Part shown: positions 6,075 to 13,030 of the stretch, piece after piece | Numbering within the stretch: the first letter of the stretch is position 1 | Layout of the letters: every line of letters begins with the position of its first letter | Assembly (NCBI GenBank): GCA_013697395.1 | Contig: JACCWY010000122.1 | Coordinates: forward strand, 1-15,566 | Direction: 5' to 3' | Source: Chloroflexota bacterium | GTDB taxonomy: Bacteria > Chloroflexota > Limnocylindria > QHBO01 | Length of the DNA stretch: 15,566 nucleotides | The notes under the pieces: generated by a model | Database searches by the model: none | What the model saw: the letters and a program-made list of their open reading frames with translations, nothing else | What the model was told of the DNA's origin: nothing | Position numbers and translations under genes: made by a program

Positions 6075-6632
6075 TCAGGCGCCCGGCGTCTGGCTGACGT
6101 TCAGGCGCCAGTAGTACGTGCCGCTGCCGGCGTCGTCGGCGAAGGTGACGTCGGCGATGACCGTCCACTCGCCATCCCGGACCGGAATGCATGCCACGTC
6201 GGTCGGCTCGTTGCCCTCGCTCTTGCTCCAGCGGACCCGATCGGATTCGTAGTCGCCGCCGCGGAAGAGGCCGTCCGGAACGGCGTCGACGGTCCAGGCC
6301 TCGATCCTCACCCCGTCGCTCATCCGCATCGAGACCTCGGCCTGGCCCTGCGCCTGGAGCACGGTGAACCGCTCGAGATGCACCGCTCGGAGCGGCTCGT
6401 GGGAGACGGGCTCGTCGCCGCCGAGCCATTCCACCTCGCCGACGACCGGCGGCAGGTCGTCGCCTGCCACGTAGAGCACCGCCACCGGGTAGTCCGTGGG
6501 GGACGTGCGTGGCGGCAGGTCGCTGCTGCATGGACCCCCGGCCGTCTCCGACGGCGCGGGCGCCGGTCCGGGGCACGCGGCGAGCATCAGCGCGACGAGG
6601 ACCAACCCGGCGAGCGACGGAGCGCGACGCAC
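6075..6632 (-). CDS. Putative lipoprotein, unknown function
   Basis: A 185-aa secreted lipoprotein. The signal sequence VRRAPSLAGLVLVALMLAAC ends in a lipobox with Cys20, followed by a Pro/Ala/Ser-rich linker. The mature part looks beta-rich: EVEWLGGDEPV, AEVSMRMSDGVRIEAW and a C-terminal WTVIADVTFADDAGSGTYYW. This resembles a single beta-sandwich domain, but I cannot name a family. The start is GTG 6632, with GAGGAG three bases upstream. That ribosome site overlaps the stop of the cyclophilin gene, so the two are co-transcribed and probably coupled. It acts outside the membrane. Confidence 0.75.
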   Translation of the reverse strand: MRRAPSLAGLVLVALMLAACPGPAPAPSETAGGPCSSDLPPRTSPTDYPVAVLYVAGDDLPPVVGEVEWLGGDEPVSHEPLRAVHLERFTVLQAQGQAEVSMRMSDGVRIEAWTVDAVPDGLFRGGDYESDRVRWSKSEGNEPTDVACIPVRDGEWTVIADVTFADDAGSGTYYWRLNVSQTPGA

Positions 6633-6639
6633 GTGCTCC

Positions 6640-7146
6640 TCAGGACTCCGTGATCTCGATCGTCTCGATGCGGTCGCCGGGATTCCGATCACGCTGCGGA
6701 TCTCGCTCGCGAAGCGCGCTGACGACCTCCATGCCCTCCGTGACCCGGCCGAAGATGCTGTGCTTGTCGTTGAGGTGCGGCGTCGCGCCGTGGGTGATGA
6801 AGAACTGGCTGCCGTTCGTGCCGGGGCCGGCGTTGGCCATCGACAGGATGCCCGGACCGTCATGGCGCAGGGAGGGGTGGAACTCGTCGCCGAACTCGTA
6901 GCCGGGACCGCCGGTGCCGGTCCCGGTTGGATCGCCACCCTGCGCCATGAAGCCCTTGATGACGCGGTGGAACGTGGTCCCATCGTAGAAGCCGGCGCGC
7001 GCCAGGTTCACGAAATTCTCGACCGTCAGCGGCGCGCGGTCGGCATGCAGCTCGACGACGATGTCGCCACGCTCGGTCTTGAGGCGCGCGGTGTAGGTCC
7101 TGGTGGTGTCGAGCGCGCCGGACGGCGGCGTCGGTCGGTCGGCCAT
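6640..7146 (-). CDS. Cyclophilin-type peptidyl-prolyl cis-trans isomerase
   Basis: A 168-aa compact cyclophilin that catalyses cis-trans isomerisation of X-Pro bonds during protein folding. The active-site block is GTTFHRVIKGFMAQGGD, with Arg61, Phe66 and Gln69. NAGPGTNGSQFFITHG follows, and then HLNDKHSIFGRVTEGMEVV. As in many bacterial single-domain cyclophilins, His replaces the tryptophan of the cyclosporin site. There is no signal peptide, so it is cytoplasmic despite lying between two lipoprotein genes. I chose ATG 7146, since AGGAGAA sits a few bases upstream; the frame upstream to 7215 has no ribosome site. It lies 68 bases after the AMIN-like gene and overlaps the ribosome site of the next. 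Confidence 0.95.
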   Translation of the reverse strand: MADRPTPPSGALDTTRTYTARLKTERGDIVVELHADRAPLTVENFVNLARAGFYDGTTFHRVIKGFMAQGGDPTGTGTGGPGYEFGDEFHPSLRHDGPGILSMANAGPGTNGSQFFITHGATPHLNDKHSIFGRVTEGMEVVSALRERDPQRDRNPGDRIETIEITES

Positions 7147-7214
7147 CGATTCTCCTGACATGGATGCGGGCACGCCGATGCTACCGGAGATGGTCGGGCG
7201 GAGTCGGCCGCCCA

Positions 7215-7841
7215 TCAGTGCTCCACGTCGATCACGAGCCGGACCGGGCCGTCATCGGTCAGCAAGGTGACCCGTGGGCAGGCCGCACCGTTGAGCCCGA
7301 GATACCACGTGCTCTGAGCCTCGAAGTCGCCACCCTCGATCAGATGGACCAGCATCGGAAAGGCCGGGTCGAACTCGGTCGGGCCGTCATAGCTGCTGGT
7401 GCCGCCCTCGGTCTGCTTCGTGCCGCCGCGCATCGTCAGGCGCAGGACGCTCGTCCCTTCGACCTCGATCGGTAGCCCGGAGGCGTCGTGGGTGAAGGGC
7501 GGCGTCGCGCGGTCGAGGCTCATCTCCGGCAGGCCGTCGGCGAACTCGAACACGACGCGGTCGTAGCCGGCGTGCGTGCCGACCCGGACGCCCACGATCT
7601 GCGCCCGCGCCACCGTGGCGTCCTCGACCACGGGGAGGTCGCAGGTGAACAGGCCGAGGTCTTCCGAAGGCACGGGCTCGACCGTCGCCTCCTCGCTCTG
7701 TGCCGGCGCCGAAGCCGGCGCCGTTGCGGACGTTGCCGGGGTGGACGCGGAGGCTGGCGCGCTCGCGGCCGGGTCGCCGAAGCAGCCGGCGAGCACGGTG
7801 GCGACGAGGGCGAGACCGGCGAGGCGGTTCAGGTGACGCAT
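7215..7841 (-). CDS. AMIN-like domain lipoprotein
   Basis: A 208-aa exported lipoprotein. The signal peptide MRHLNRLAGLALVATVLAGC places the lipidated Cys at residue 20. A low-complexity Ala/Ser/Pro/Thr linker covers about residues 25-55. The folded domain begins near IVGVRVGTHAGYDRVVFEFA and ends STWYLGLNGAACPRV then PVRLVIDVEH. This is the pattern of the AMIN-like domain found in secreted proteins of high-GC Gram-positive and Chloroflexota-type bacteria; its role is not well defined and may involve binding at the cell wall. ATG 7841 has GAGGAG eight bases upstream. It is the first gene of a three-gene minus-strand cluster, divergent from citrate synthase. Confidence 0.85.
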   Translation of the reverse strand: MRHLNRLAGLALVATVLAGCFGDPAASAPASASTPATSATAPASAPAQSEEATVEPVPSEDLGLFTCDLPVVEDATVARAQIVGVRVGTHAGYDRVVFEFADGLPEMSLDRATPPFTHDASGLPIEVEGTSVLRLTMRGGTKQTEGGTSSYDGPTEFDPAFPMLVHLIEGGDFEAQSTWYLGLNGAACPRVTLLTDDGPVRLVIDVEH

Positions 7842-7872
7842 GCGTGAGGCTCCTCGGAAGGGATGGATGGTG

Positions 7873-7924
7873 GCCCGCGCTGAGACGCTCCGGTCGAATG
7901 CGTCGTTACGTCCGCAGCGCGGGC
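7873..7924. repeat. Long inverted repeat in divergent promoter region
   Basis: GCCCGCGCTG at 7873-7882 is the exact reverse complement of CAGCGCGGGC at 7915-7924. Inner arms GACG (7884-7887) and CGTC (7909-7912) extend the dyad after a small mismatch. It fills the spacer between the AMIN-like gene and citrate synthase and touches the proposed -10, so it could be an operator. Confidence 0.4.
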
Positions 7925-7930
7925 TAGACT
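7925..7930 (+). promoter_or_regulatory. Possible -10 element of citrate synthase
   Basis: TAGACT lies 12 bases before the citrate synthase ATG and matches TANNNT. No good -35 is visible 17 bases upstream. The leader would be only about six bases long. Confidence 0.3.
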
Positions 7931-7942
7931 CACCGGGAACCG

Positions 7943-9040
7943 ATGAATGACTCCGAACGCACGTTCTCGCCCGGCCTGAAGGGCGTTGTCGCCGGCGAGA
8001 CCTCGCTCGCGATGATCGATGGCGAGGGCGGCCGGCTGCAGTACCGCGGCTACCCGATCGGTGAGCTCGTCGCGCAAGGCACGTACGGCCAGGTCGCCGA
8101 GCTGCTCTGGAGTGGCGAGTGGAAGGCCGATGCCCACCTGGCCTGCGCGCCGCTGCCCGAGCCGGTGACCGAGGTCCTGCGCCGGCTGCCACCCACCGCG
8201 AGCCCGATGGACGCCCTTCGCACCGCGGTCTCAGCGTGGGGCGCCATCACCGGTTGCCTGTGGCCGCCCACCGTTCAGCAGGCTCGCGAGCTGACCGCGT
8301 TCGCCCCGAGTGCGCTGGCTGCCTTCGCGCGCCTGCGCGACGGCCACGAACCGATCGATCCCGATCCCTCCCTGCCCTTGGCGGAGGGATTCCTCTACCA
8401 GCTTCGAGGCGAACGGCCTGACCCGGCCGCGGCCCGGGCGCTCGACGCGTACTTCATCGTCGGCGCCGAGCACGGCTTCAACGCCTCCACCTTCACGGCC
8501 CGCGTGATCATCTCGACGCATTCCGACGCCGCAAGCGCCGTTGCCGGCGCAATCGGAGCGCTGAAGGGCCCGTGGCACGGCGGGGCGCCGGCCGAGGTCG
8601 TCGACCAGCTTCACGAGATGGGCTCGACGGACCAGGCCGAGGCGTGGATCCGCGGCACGCTCGAACGCGGGGAGCGGCTGATGGGCTTCGGTCACCGCGT
8701 CTACCGCGCCTACGATCCGCGTGCCGCGGCGCTGCGCTCGGTGGCGGAGAACCAGGCCGACGTGGCCGGCTGGCTGGACAAGGCGGTGGCGGTCGAGGAG
8801 ATCGCGCTCCGCGTCCTGGCCGAGTTCAAGCCCGATTACCCGATCAAGACGAACGTCGAGTACTACGCCGCAGCCGTTCTCCAGGGCGTCGGGCTGTCGC
8901 CGAGCCTGTTCCCTGCCACCTTCGCGCTCGCCCGCCACGCCGGCTGGACTGCGCACTGCCTCGAGCAGGCCCAGGCCAACGTCCTGATCCGACCCGACGT
9001 GCGGTACGTCGGTCCGGCGGAGCGGCACCTACCCGCCTAG
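7943..9040 (+). CDS. Citrate synthase family protein
   Basis: A 365-aa bacterial short-form citrate synthase, expected to condense acetyl-CoA with oxaloacetate; propionyl-CoA (methylcitrate) use cannot be excluded. Family blocks are RLQYRGYPIGELVAQGTYGQ, AEHGFNASTFTARV (His177), LKGPWHGGAPAEVV (His212) and LMGFGHRVYRAYDPR (His251). The N-V-[DE]-Y block follows at 304-307, then FALARHAGWTAHCLEQ (Arg331) and RPDVRYVGP (Arg350, Arg354; CoA contact). The residue aligned with the catalytic Asp is Glu306, which is unusual. Length is normal. ATG 7943 has only a weak GGGAA upstream. Its stop overlaps the end of the convergent sigma-factor ORF by 12 bases. Confidence 0.93.
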   Translation: MNDSERTFSPGLKGVVAGETSLAMIDGEGGRLQYRGYPIGELVAQGTYGQVAELLWSGEWKADAHLACAPLPEPVTEVLRRLPPTASPMDALRTAVSAWGAITGCLWPPTVQQARELTAFAPSALAAFARLRDGHEPIDPDPSLPLAEGFLYQLRGERPDPAAARALDAYFIVGAEHGFNASTFTARVIISTHSDAASAVAGAIGALKGPWHGGAPAEVVDQLHEMGSTDQAEAWIRGTLERGERLMGFGHRVYRAYDPRAAALRSVAENQADVAGWLDKAVAVEEIALRVLAEFKPDYPIKTNVEYYAAAVLQGVGLSPSLFPATFALARHAGWTAHCLEQAQANVLIRPDVRYVGPAERHLPA

Positions 9041-9403
9041 CCGCCCCTCCAGCAAGCGGCGCTCGGCCGGGTTGTCGGTGAGGCTGAGGGCCCGACGGTT
9101 CGCCTGGCGCGCCTCGTCGTCGCGGCCCAGCCGGCGCAGCATCTCGGCCCGTGCCGCGTGGTAGAGGTGGTACCCATCGAGCCGCTCGCGCAAGGGCTCG
9201 AGATCGGCAAGAGCCGGAGCGGGACCGTCGCGCTCCGCGACGGCCAGCGCGCGGTTGAGCGCCACGACCGCGGTCGGCTCGATCCGCAGCAGCACGTCGT
9301 ACAGGGCCACCACCGCCGACCAGGGCGTCTCCGCCCACGACGGCGCCACCGCATGCGTGGCCAGGATCGCGGCCTGGAGCTGATAGGTGCCGGGTCGATT
9401 CAT
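9029..9403 (-). CDS. C-terminal (TPR-like) part of a split ECF42-type sigma factor
   Basis: A 124-aa ORF holding the C-terminal extension normally fused to ECF42 sigma factors: YQLQAAILATHA, ALYDVLLRIEPTAVVALNRA, then DGYHLYHAARAEMLRRLGRD and an Arg/Glu-rich end. The repeated helical pairs are TPR-like. In frame upstream of the ATG, the sequence QDRSRWDRAEISRAVELLAR (about 9472-9413) also belongs to this domain, showing that it was once continuous with the sigma core. ATG 9403 overlaps the stop of the core ORF as ATGA, with GGAG just upstream. Coupled translation as a separate protein is therefore possible. Otherwise it is simply the broken 3' half of the gene. Confidence 0.65.
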   Translation of the reverse strand: MNRPGTYQLQAAILATHAVAPSWAETPWSAVVALYDVLLRIEPTAVVALNRALAVAERDGPAPALADLEPLRERLDGYHLYHAARAEMLRRLGRDDEARQANRRALSLTDNPAERRLLEGRLGG

Positions 9404-10149
9404 CCGCTCCGCCCTGGCCAGCAGCTCGACCGCTCGGCTGATCTCCGCTCGATCCCAGCGTGAGCGGTCCTGGACGGGACGAGCGAGGTGAGCCACTGGG
9501 CGTCCGTCGCGAGCTCCCGACGCTCGGGGAGGTCGCCCGAGGAGGCGAGATAGCCCTCGTTGAAGACGAGGTACAGGACACGCAGCACCTCGGCCAGCCT
9601 GGCGGGGAGCTCCGCCGGGTCCGGAACGCGATAGGGGATGGCCGCATCGCGGACCTTGCGCTTGGCGCGCACCAGCCGCTGCGCGATGGTCGCCTCGGGC
9701 ACCAGGAAGGCGCGGGCGACGGCCGCCGTCTCGAGCCCGCCGATCGTGCGCAATGTCAGCGCGACCTGCGCCTCGCGGTTGAGCGCGGGATGGCAGCAGG
9801 TGAAGAGGAGGCGCAGCCGGTCGTCGGCGCCCATCGGACCTCCGGTCGGGATCGGTCTGTCCATCTCGGTGGCCTGTGCGGTCAGCTCGTGCATCCGCTC
9901 GCGGTAGCGTGCGTGGCGCCGCAGGCGGTCGACGGCCTTGCGTCGTGCGGCGGTCATGAGCCACGCGCCGGGGTTGCGCGGGATGCCCTCCGCCGGCCAA
10001 TGCTCGAGTGCGGTGACTGCGGCCTCCTGGACGAGCTCCTCCGCCAGGTCCCAGTCGCGAAGGATTCGCACGAGCGCCGCCGTCAGCCGCCCACGCTCCT
10101 CGCGCAGGACGGCGTCGAGCCGCGCGTCGACCTCAGCTCGTCGCGTCAC
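9400..10149 (-). CDS. ECF42-type RNA polymerase sigma factor, core part (disrupted gene)
   Basis: A 249-aa ORF with a complete ECF core. Region 2 spans about residues 15-85, including EELVQEAAVTALEHWP and GAWLMTAARRKAVDRLRRHA. Region 4 spans about 105-175, including LRLLFTCCHPALNREAQVAL and VPEATIAQRLVRAKRKVRDA. LRVLYLVFNEGYLASSGD (189-206) is the signature start of the ECF42 C-terminal extension. After DAQWLTSL the frame breaks. About 40 family residues before QDRSRWD are missing, and the rest lies in another frame, leaving a nonsense tail here. GTG 10149 overlaps the upstream DGPF gene by 17 bases. ECF42 factors lack a classical anti-sigma and are linked to DGPF proteins, as here. The core could still bind RNA polymerase. 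Confidence 0.8.
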   Translation of the reverse strand: MTRRAEVDARLDAVLREERGRLTAALVRILRDWDLAEELVQEAAVTALEHWPAEGIPRNPGAWLMTAARRKAVDRLRRHARYRERMHELTAQATEMDRPIPTGGPMGADDRLRLLFTCCHPALNREAQVALTLRTIGGLETAAVARAFLVPEATIAQRLVRAKRKVRDAAIPYRVPDPAELPARLAEVLRVLYLVFNEGYLASSGDLPERRELATDAQWLTSLVPSRTAHAGIERRSAERSSCWPGRSG

Positions 10150-10495
10150 GCTCGACGATGGGGCGGATCTCGAGCGAGATCGCCGTTCCCGGCCAGGTCG
10201 AGGCCAGGGCCAGCGCCAGCGCGGCATCGAGATCGGGGACGTCAAGGATCCCGTAGCCGCCGACCATCTCCTTGCCCTCGACGAACGGCCCGTCGGTGAC
10301 CGTCGTCCCGCCATCCGGCGCGATGCGTACGGTGGTCGCGGTCGACGACGGCTGGAGCTCGTGGCCCTCGATGATGCGGCCCGCCGCACCGTGCTCGTTC
10401 CACCATGCCCCGATCCGGGCGTAGGTCGCCTGCTCCTCTTCGGTCGATCGGGCCATGCCGTCCTTGCTGTCGGCGATCAGCATCATGTACTTCAT
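10133..10495 (-). CDS. DGPF/YCII-related protein linked to ECF42 sigma factor
   Basis: A 120-aa cytoplasmic protein starting MKYMMLIADSKDGMA and carrying the motif TVTDGPFVEGKEMVGGYGIL, which gives the DGPF family its name. The C-terminus DLDAALALALASTWPG then SLEIRPIVE is also typical. These ferredoxin-like dimeric proteins are regularly encoded beside ECF42 sigma factors; a regulatory or catalytic partnership is assumed but not defined. ATG 10495 is preceded by AAGGAGA at good spacing. The downstream sigma gene starts inside its last codons (17-base overlap), so the two form an operon. This is the second YCII-superfamily gene in the window, after 2484-2846. Confidence 0.92.
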   Translation of the reverse strand: MKYMMLIADSKDGMARSTEEEQATYARIGAWWNEHGAAGRIIEGHELQPSSTATTVRIAPDGGTTVTDGPFVEGKEMVGGYGILDVPDLDAALALALASTWPGTAISLEIRPIVERDATS

Positions 10496-10591
10496 CGGTG
10501 TCTCCTTCGAAGGCGGTGCATCTGCACCGATGACGAAGAACGGCCCGTGACCGCATCGACGCCGGTACCGATTCTGCACGTTCTGGGCGCC

Positions 10592-10873
10592 ATGGACGAC
10601 AAGCGATCAACTGTCGACAAGCTTGGCGGCCTGGAGGGAGCCGATGCGGCGGCCCTCGGCACCGGTGCGGGCCCGGAGTCCGCGCCGCCGGGTGCCGAGA
10701 TCCTGGACGACGAGCGGCTGGTGCCCGGAGCCGACGCCGATGCCCGGCCCTTCGACCAGGCGAAGCCGTGGTTCACGTCGCTGGCGGCCGAGAGCCACCA
10801 GGCGGGCGTGGCCAACGATCCGCCCGACGCGCAGGAACCGCAGTTTCCCACCGACGCGGAGGATCCGCGCTAG
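10592..10873 (+). CDS. Hypothetical small acidic protein
   Basis: A 93-aa protein beginning MDDKRSTVDKLGGLEGADAA and ending FPTDAEDPR. It is rich in Asp, Glu, Ala, Pro and Gly, with almost no hydrophobic clusters apart from AKPWFTSLAAESHQ, so it is probably largely disordered. Codons are regular for this genome (strong G/C at third positions). It lies in an otherwise unexplained gap, which supports a real gene. No Shine-Dalgarno is evident before ATG 10592, and the long upstream frame is antisense to the DGPF and sigma genes. It ends 15 bases before the EamA transporter and could be co-transcribed. No family recognised. Confidence 0.6.
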   Translation: MDDKRSTVDKLGGLEGADAAALGTGAGPESAPPGAEILDDERLVPGADADARPFDQAKPWFTSLAAESHQAGVANDPPDAQEPQFPTDAEDPR

Positions 10874-10876
10874 CGG

Positions 10877-10882
10877 CACAAT
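10877..10882 (+). promoter_or_regulatory. Possible -10 element for a leaderless EamA transcript
   Basis: CACAAT ends six bases before the GTG start of the transporter, the spacing expected if transcription begins at the start codon. The match to TATAAT is partial. GGCGGGG immediately before the GTG is too close to be a good ribosome site. Confidence 0.3.
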
Positions 10883-10888
10883 GGCGGG

Positions 10889-11899
10889 GTGAGCTCCGCG
10901 CATCGGTCGCGGCCGTCGACCGCAGCGGTCGCGGTCGCCCTCCTGCTCGTCTACGTGGTCTGGGGTTCGACCTACCTCGGCATCGCGATCATGATCGAGA
11001 CGCTGCCGCCCCTGCTGGCGGCCGGCTTCCGCTACACGACCGCCGGGCTCCTCATGCTCGGCGCGCTCGTCGCCCACGCCCGCCGCCGGAACGCCGAACC
11101 GCTCGAGCGACCGACCGCCGCCCATTGGCGCTCCGCCTTCATCGTCGGCACCCTGCTCCTGCTCGGCGGCAATGGCGGCGTCGTGCTGGCGGAGCTCTAC
11201 ATCCCGTCTGGCGTCGCGGCCGTGCTGATAGCAACGATGCCGATCTGGCTGGCCCTCTTCGACGCGCTCCTGACCCGGCGCCGGCCCAGCCGGCTGGTGG
11301 TCGGCGGGCTCATCGCCGGCATCGTCGGCGTGGGCATCCTGCTCGCTCCGCTGGAGGAGCTCGACCGCATCAACCCGATCGGGATCGGCCTGATCGTAAT
11401 CGCCGAAATCTCGTGGGCGGCCGGCTCGATCTACGCGCGCCGTGCCCCGCTGCCGCGTTCCGCCCTGCTCGGGACGGGGCTCGAGATGCTCGCCGGCGGC
11501 CTGGTGCTGGCCGCAGCGGGGGGCCTGCTTGGCGAGGTCGGGCGCACGAACGTCGAGACATTCTCTGTCCGGTCGCTGGTCGCCGTGGCGTACCTGATCG
11601 TCTTCGGCTCGCTCGTGGCCTTCACGGCCTACACCTGGCTGCTGGCCAACGTTCCCGTATCGACGGTCGGCACGTACGCCTACGTCAACCCGATCGTGGC
11701 CGTGGCGCTGGGAGCCATCATCCTTCGTGAGCCGGTCACCCTGCGAACGCTCCTCGCCAGCGCGATCATCATCGGCGCCGTGGTGGCGATGGTCTCCGGC
11801 CGGCCGCGCGAGGCGGAAGAAGCCGGGCCATCGCCCGACGCCGCGCCCTTCGAGCCGGCCGACGGTGGCACCGATTCTGCCGCCACGTCCCGGCCATGA
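10889..11899 (+). CDS. EamA/DMT family transporter
   Basis: A 336-aa inner-membrane protein with about ten hydrophobic segments arranged as two EamA repeats, typical of drug/metabolite transporters. The first repeat starts at about residue 13 with VYVVWGSTYLGIAI and includes LAAGFRYTTAGLLML and SGVAAVLIATMPIWLALFDA. The second begins near residue 160 with GLIVIAEISWAAGSIYARRA and contains VPVSTVGTYAYVNPIVAVAL and GAIILREPVT. A hydrophilic, Pro/Ala/Glu-rich tail of about 30 residues follows. Likely role is metabolite or amino-acid efflux; the substrate is unknown. The start is GTG 10889. Its TGA overlaps the ATG of the next gene (ATGA), so the two are translated together. Confidence 0.92.
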   Translation: MSSAHRSRPSTAAVAVALLLVYVVWGSTYLGIAIMIETLPPLLAAGFRYTTAGLLMLGALVAHARRRNAEPLERPTAAHWRSAFIVGTLLLLGGNGGVVLAELYIPSGVAAVLIATMPIWLALFDALLTRRRPSRLVVGGLIAGIVGVGILLAPLEELDRINPIGIGLIVIAEISWAAGSIYARRAPLPRSALLGTGLEMLAGGLVLAAAGGLLGEVGRTNVETFSVRSLVAVAYLIVFGSLVAFTAYTWLLANVPVSTVGTYAYVNPIVAVALGAIILREPVTLRTLLASAIIIGAVVAMVSGRPREAEEAGPSPDAAPFEPADGGTDSAATSRP

Positions 11900-12183
11900 A
11901 CCCAGCCGAGGTCGAGCCCAGCGTGGATTGCCGGCCGCGCGAGGGGGGCTGGCACTGCTCCGTCATCCTCGGCGCCAGCGAGCACAGCGTCCAGGTGGAC
12001 CGCTCCACGCTGGATGACCTCGCGCCCGGCAGGACGCCAGACGAGCTCGTCCGCGCCTCGTTCACCTTCCTCCTGGAGCGCGAGTCGCCCGAGAGCATCA
12101 TGCGAGCGTTCGAGCTGCCGATCATCGGGCGCTTCTTCGCCGATTATCCCGACGAGATCCGCCGCCGCCTTCGAGGCGTCTAA
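11896..12183 (+). CDS. Hypothetical 95-aa protein coupled to EamA transporter
   Basis: A small soluble protein beginning MNPAEVEPSVDCRPREGGW, with two Cys near the N-terminus (in DCRP and WHCS). A beta-like stretch HCSVILGASEHSVQVDRSTL comes next. A helical second half, DELVRASFTFLLERESPESI, precedes a C-terminal FADYPDEIRRRLRGV. It starts at ATG 11896 inside the stop of the transporter gene, a tight coupling that argues for a related job such as regulation or accessory function. No signal peptide or membrane segment. The composition looks like a genuine conserved small protein, but I do not recognise a family. Confidence 0.75.
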   Translation: MNPAEVEPSVDCRPREGGWHCSVILGASEHSVQVDRSTLDDLAPGRTPDELVRASFTFLLERESPESIMRAFELPIIGRFFADYPDEIRRRLRGV

Positions 12184-12206
12184 GCGCGCCGATCGTCGCT
12201 GGCTGC

Positions 12207-12531
12207 TCAGCGACCGGTCAGCTGCTTCAGGCTTTCGGGATACCGATCCCCCTGTACCGTGATCCTTGAAAATGGCACTCTGAATGTCTTCGAGGTCGGC
12301 GGACGTGAGCTCGATGGCAAGGGCGCCGATGTTCTCATCCAGGCGCTCGAGCTTCCGGCTGCCAGGGATGGGAACGATCCACGGCTTCTGAGCGAGCAGC
12401 CAGGCGAGCGCGATTTGAGCGGGCGTGGCTCCCTTCTCGTCTCCGATCCTGGCAAGCAGATCAACCACCACCCGGTTCGCTTTCCGCGCCTCCGGCGTAT
12501 AGCGAGGGCTGAGGCTGCGAACGTCAGAGCT
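12207..12531 (-). pseudogene. Aldo/keto reductase 3' remnant (truncated, frameshifted)
   Basis: The C-terminal third of an NADPH-dependent aldo/keto reductase. From 12531 the minus strand reads SSDVRSLSPRYTPEARKANR, then GATPAQIALAWLLAQKPWIV and PIPGSRKLERLDENIGAL, a very strong family match. Near 12262-12270 the frame changes by one base. The true C-terminus ITVQGDRYPESLKQLTGR continues in another frame to the stop at 12207; an extra G after AAG explains this. About 100 of the usual 320-340 residues remain. The N-terminal two thirds with the catalytic Tyr and Lys are absent. The break lies about 17 bases from the toxin gene. It is non-functional as it stands. Confidence 0.85.
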
Positions 12532-12548
12532 CAACCGGTGGCGACCGC

Positions 12549-13028
12549 TCACGCCGGCGGTCTCGGGTGGGTGGCCCTCGAGCCGAGGACGCGCAGCTTC
12601 GAGAAGGCCGGCGGGAAGACGACCAGGTTCCAGTGCTCGGGGTGGGCCGCGGAGGGCAGGACCAGGCCATCGGCCCCCAGGTCCCGGGCTCGGGCGGCGA
12701 GGTCCTGCGCGACCCCTCGCGGGCCGGTGATCCGGTCGAGGTCCACATCCAGCTGCTTGCGCGCCTCGGATCGGCGCAGGTCGACCACGTTCAGGCCCGC
12801 GACGTGCAGGCGCCACAGACGGCGGCGCTCGGTCGATGGATCGACGGCCCCGCGCGTCGCCGCGCTCCACTCCGCCCAGACCGTCTCGACCTCCAGCGAG
12901 GCATAGAGCGGCCAGGGGTCGCCGGCGCGATGGCACCGCGCCTCGACCGCTGCCGGGCGATCGGGCGGTAGGGCGGGCATGTCGAGCCCCGTCTGGCGAT
13001 GGACGCCGCCGCTGAACGTGCTCAGCAA
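12549..13028 (-). CDS. RES-domain toxin (type II toxin-antitoxin system)
   Basis: A 159-aa protein of the RES family, toxins known to degrade NAD+ and arrest growth. The family block ARCHRAGDPWPLYASLEVET is followed by VWAEW, and RRLWRLHVAGLNVVDL and ADGLVLPSAAHPEHWNLVVF come later. Arg31, Tyr42, Glu53 and Ser126 are the likely active-site set; another conserved-looking Arg is Arg11 in GGVHRQTG. The start is TTG 13028, two bases after the antitoxin stop, with GGGGA upstream. An in-frame ATG (Met17) exists, but it would drop the first block. It sits second in the operon, the usual order for Xre/RES pairs. Expected to be cytoplasmic and neutralised by its partner. Confidence 0.85.
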   Translation of the reverse strand: MLSTFSGGVHRQTGLDMPALPPDRPAAVEARCHRAGDPWPLYASLEVETVWAEWSAATRGAVDPSTERRRLWRLHVAGLNVVDLRRSEARKQLDVDLDRITGPRGVAQDLAARARDLGADGLVLPSAAHPEHWNLVVFPPAFSKLRVLGSRATHPRPPA

Positions 13029-13030
13029 GC

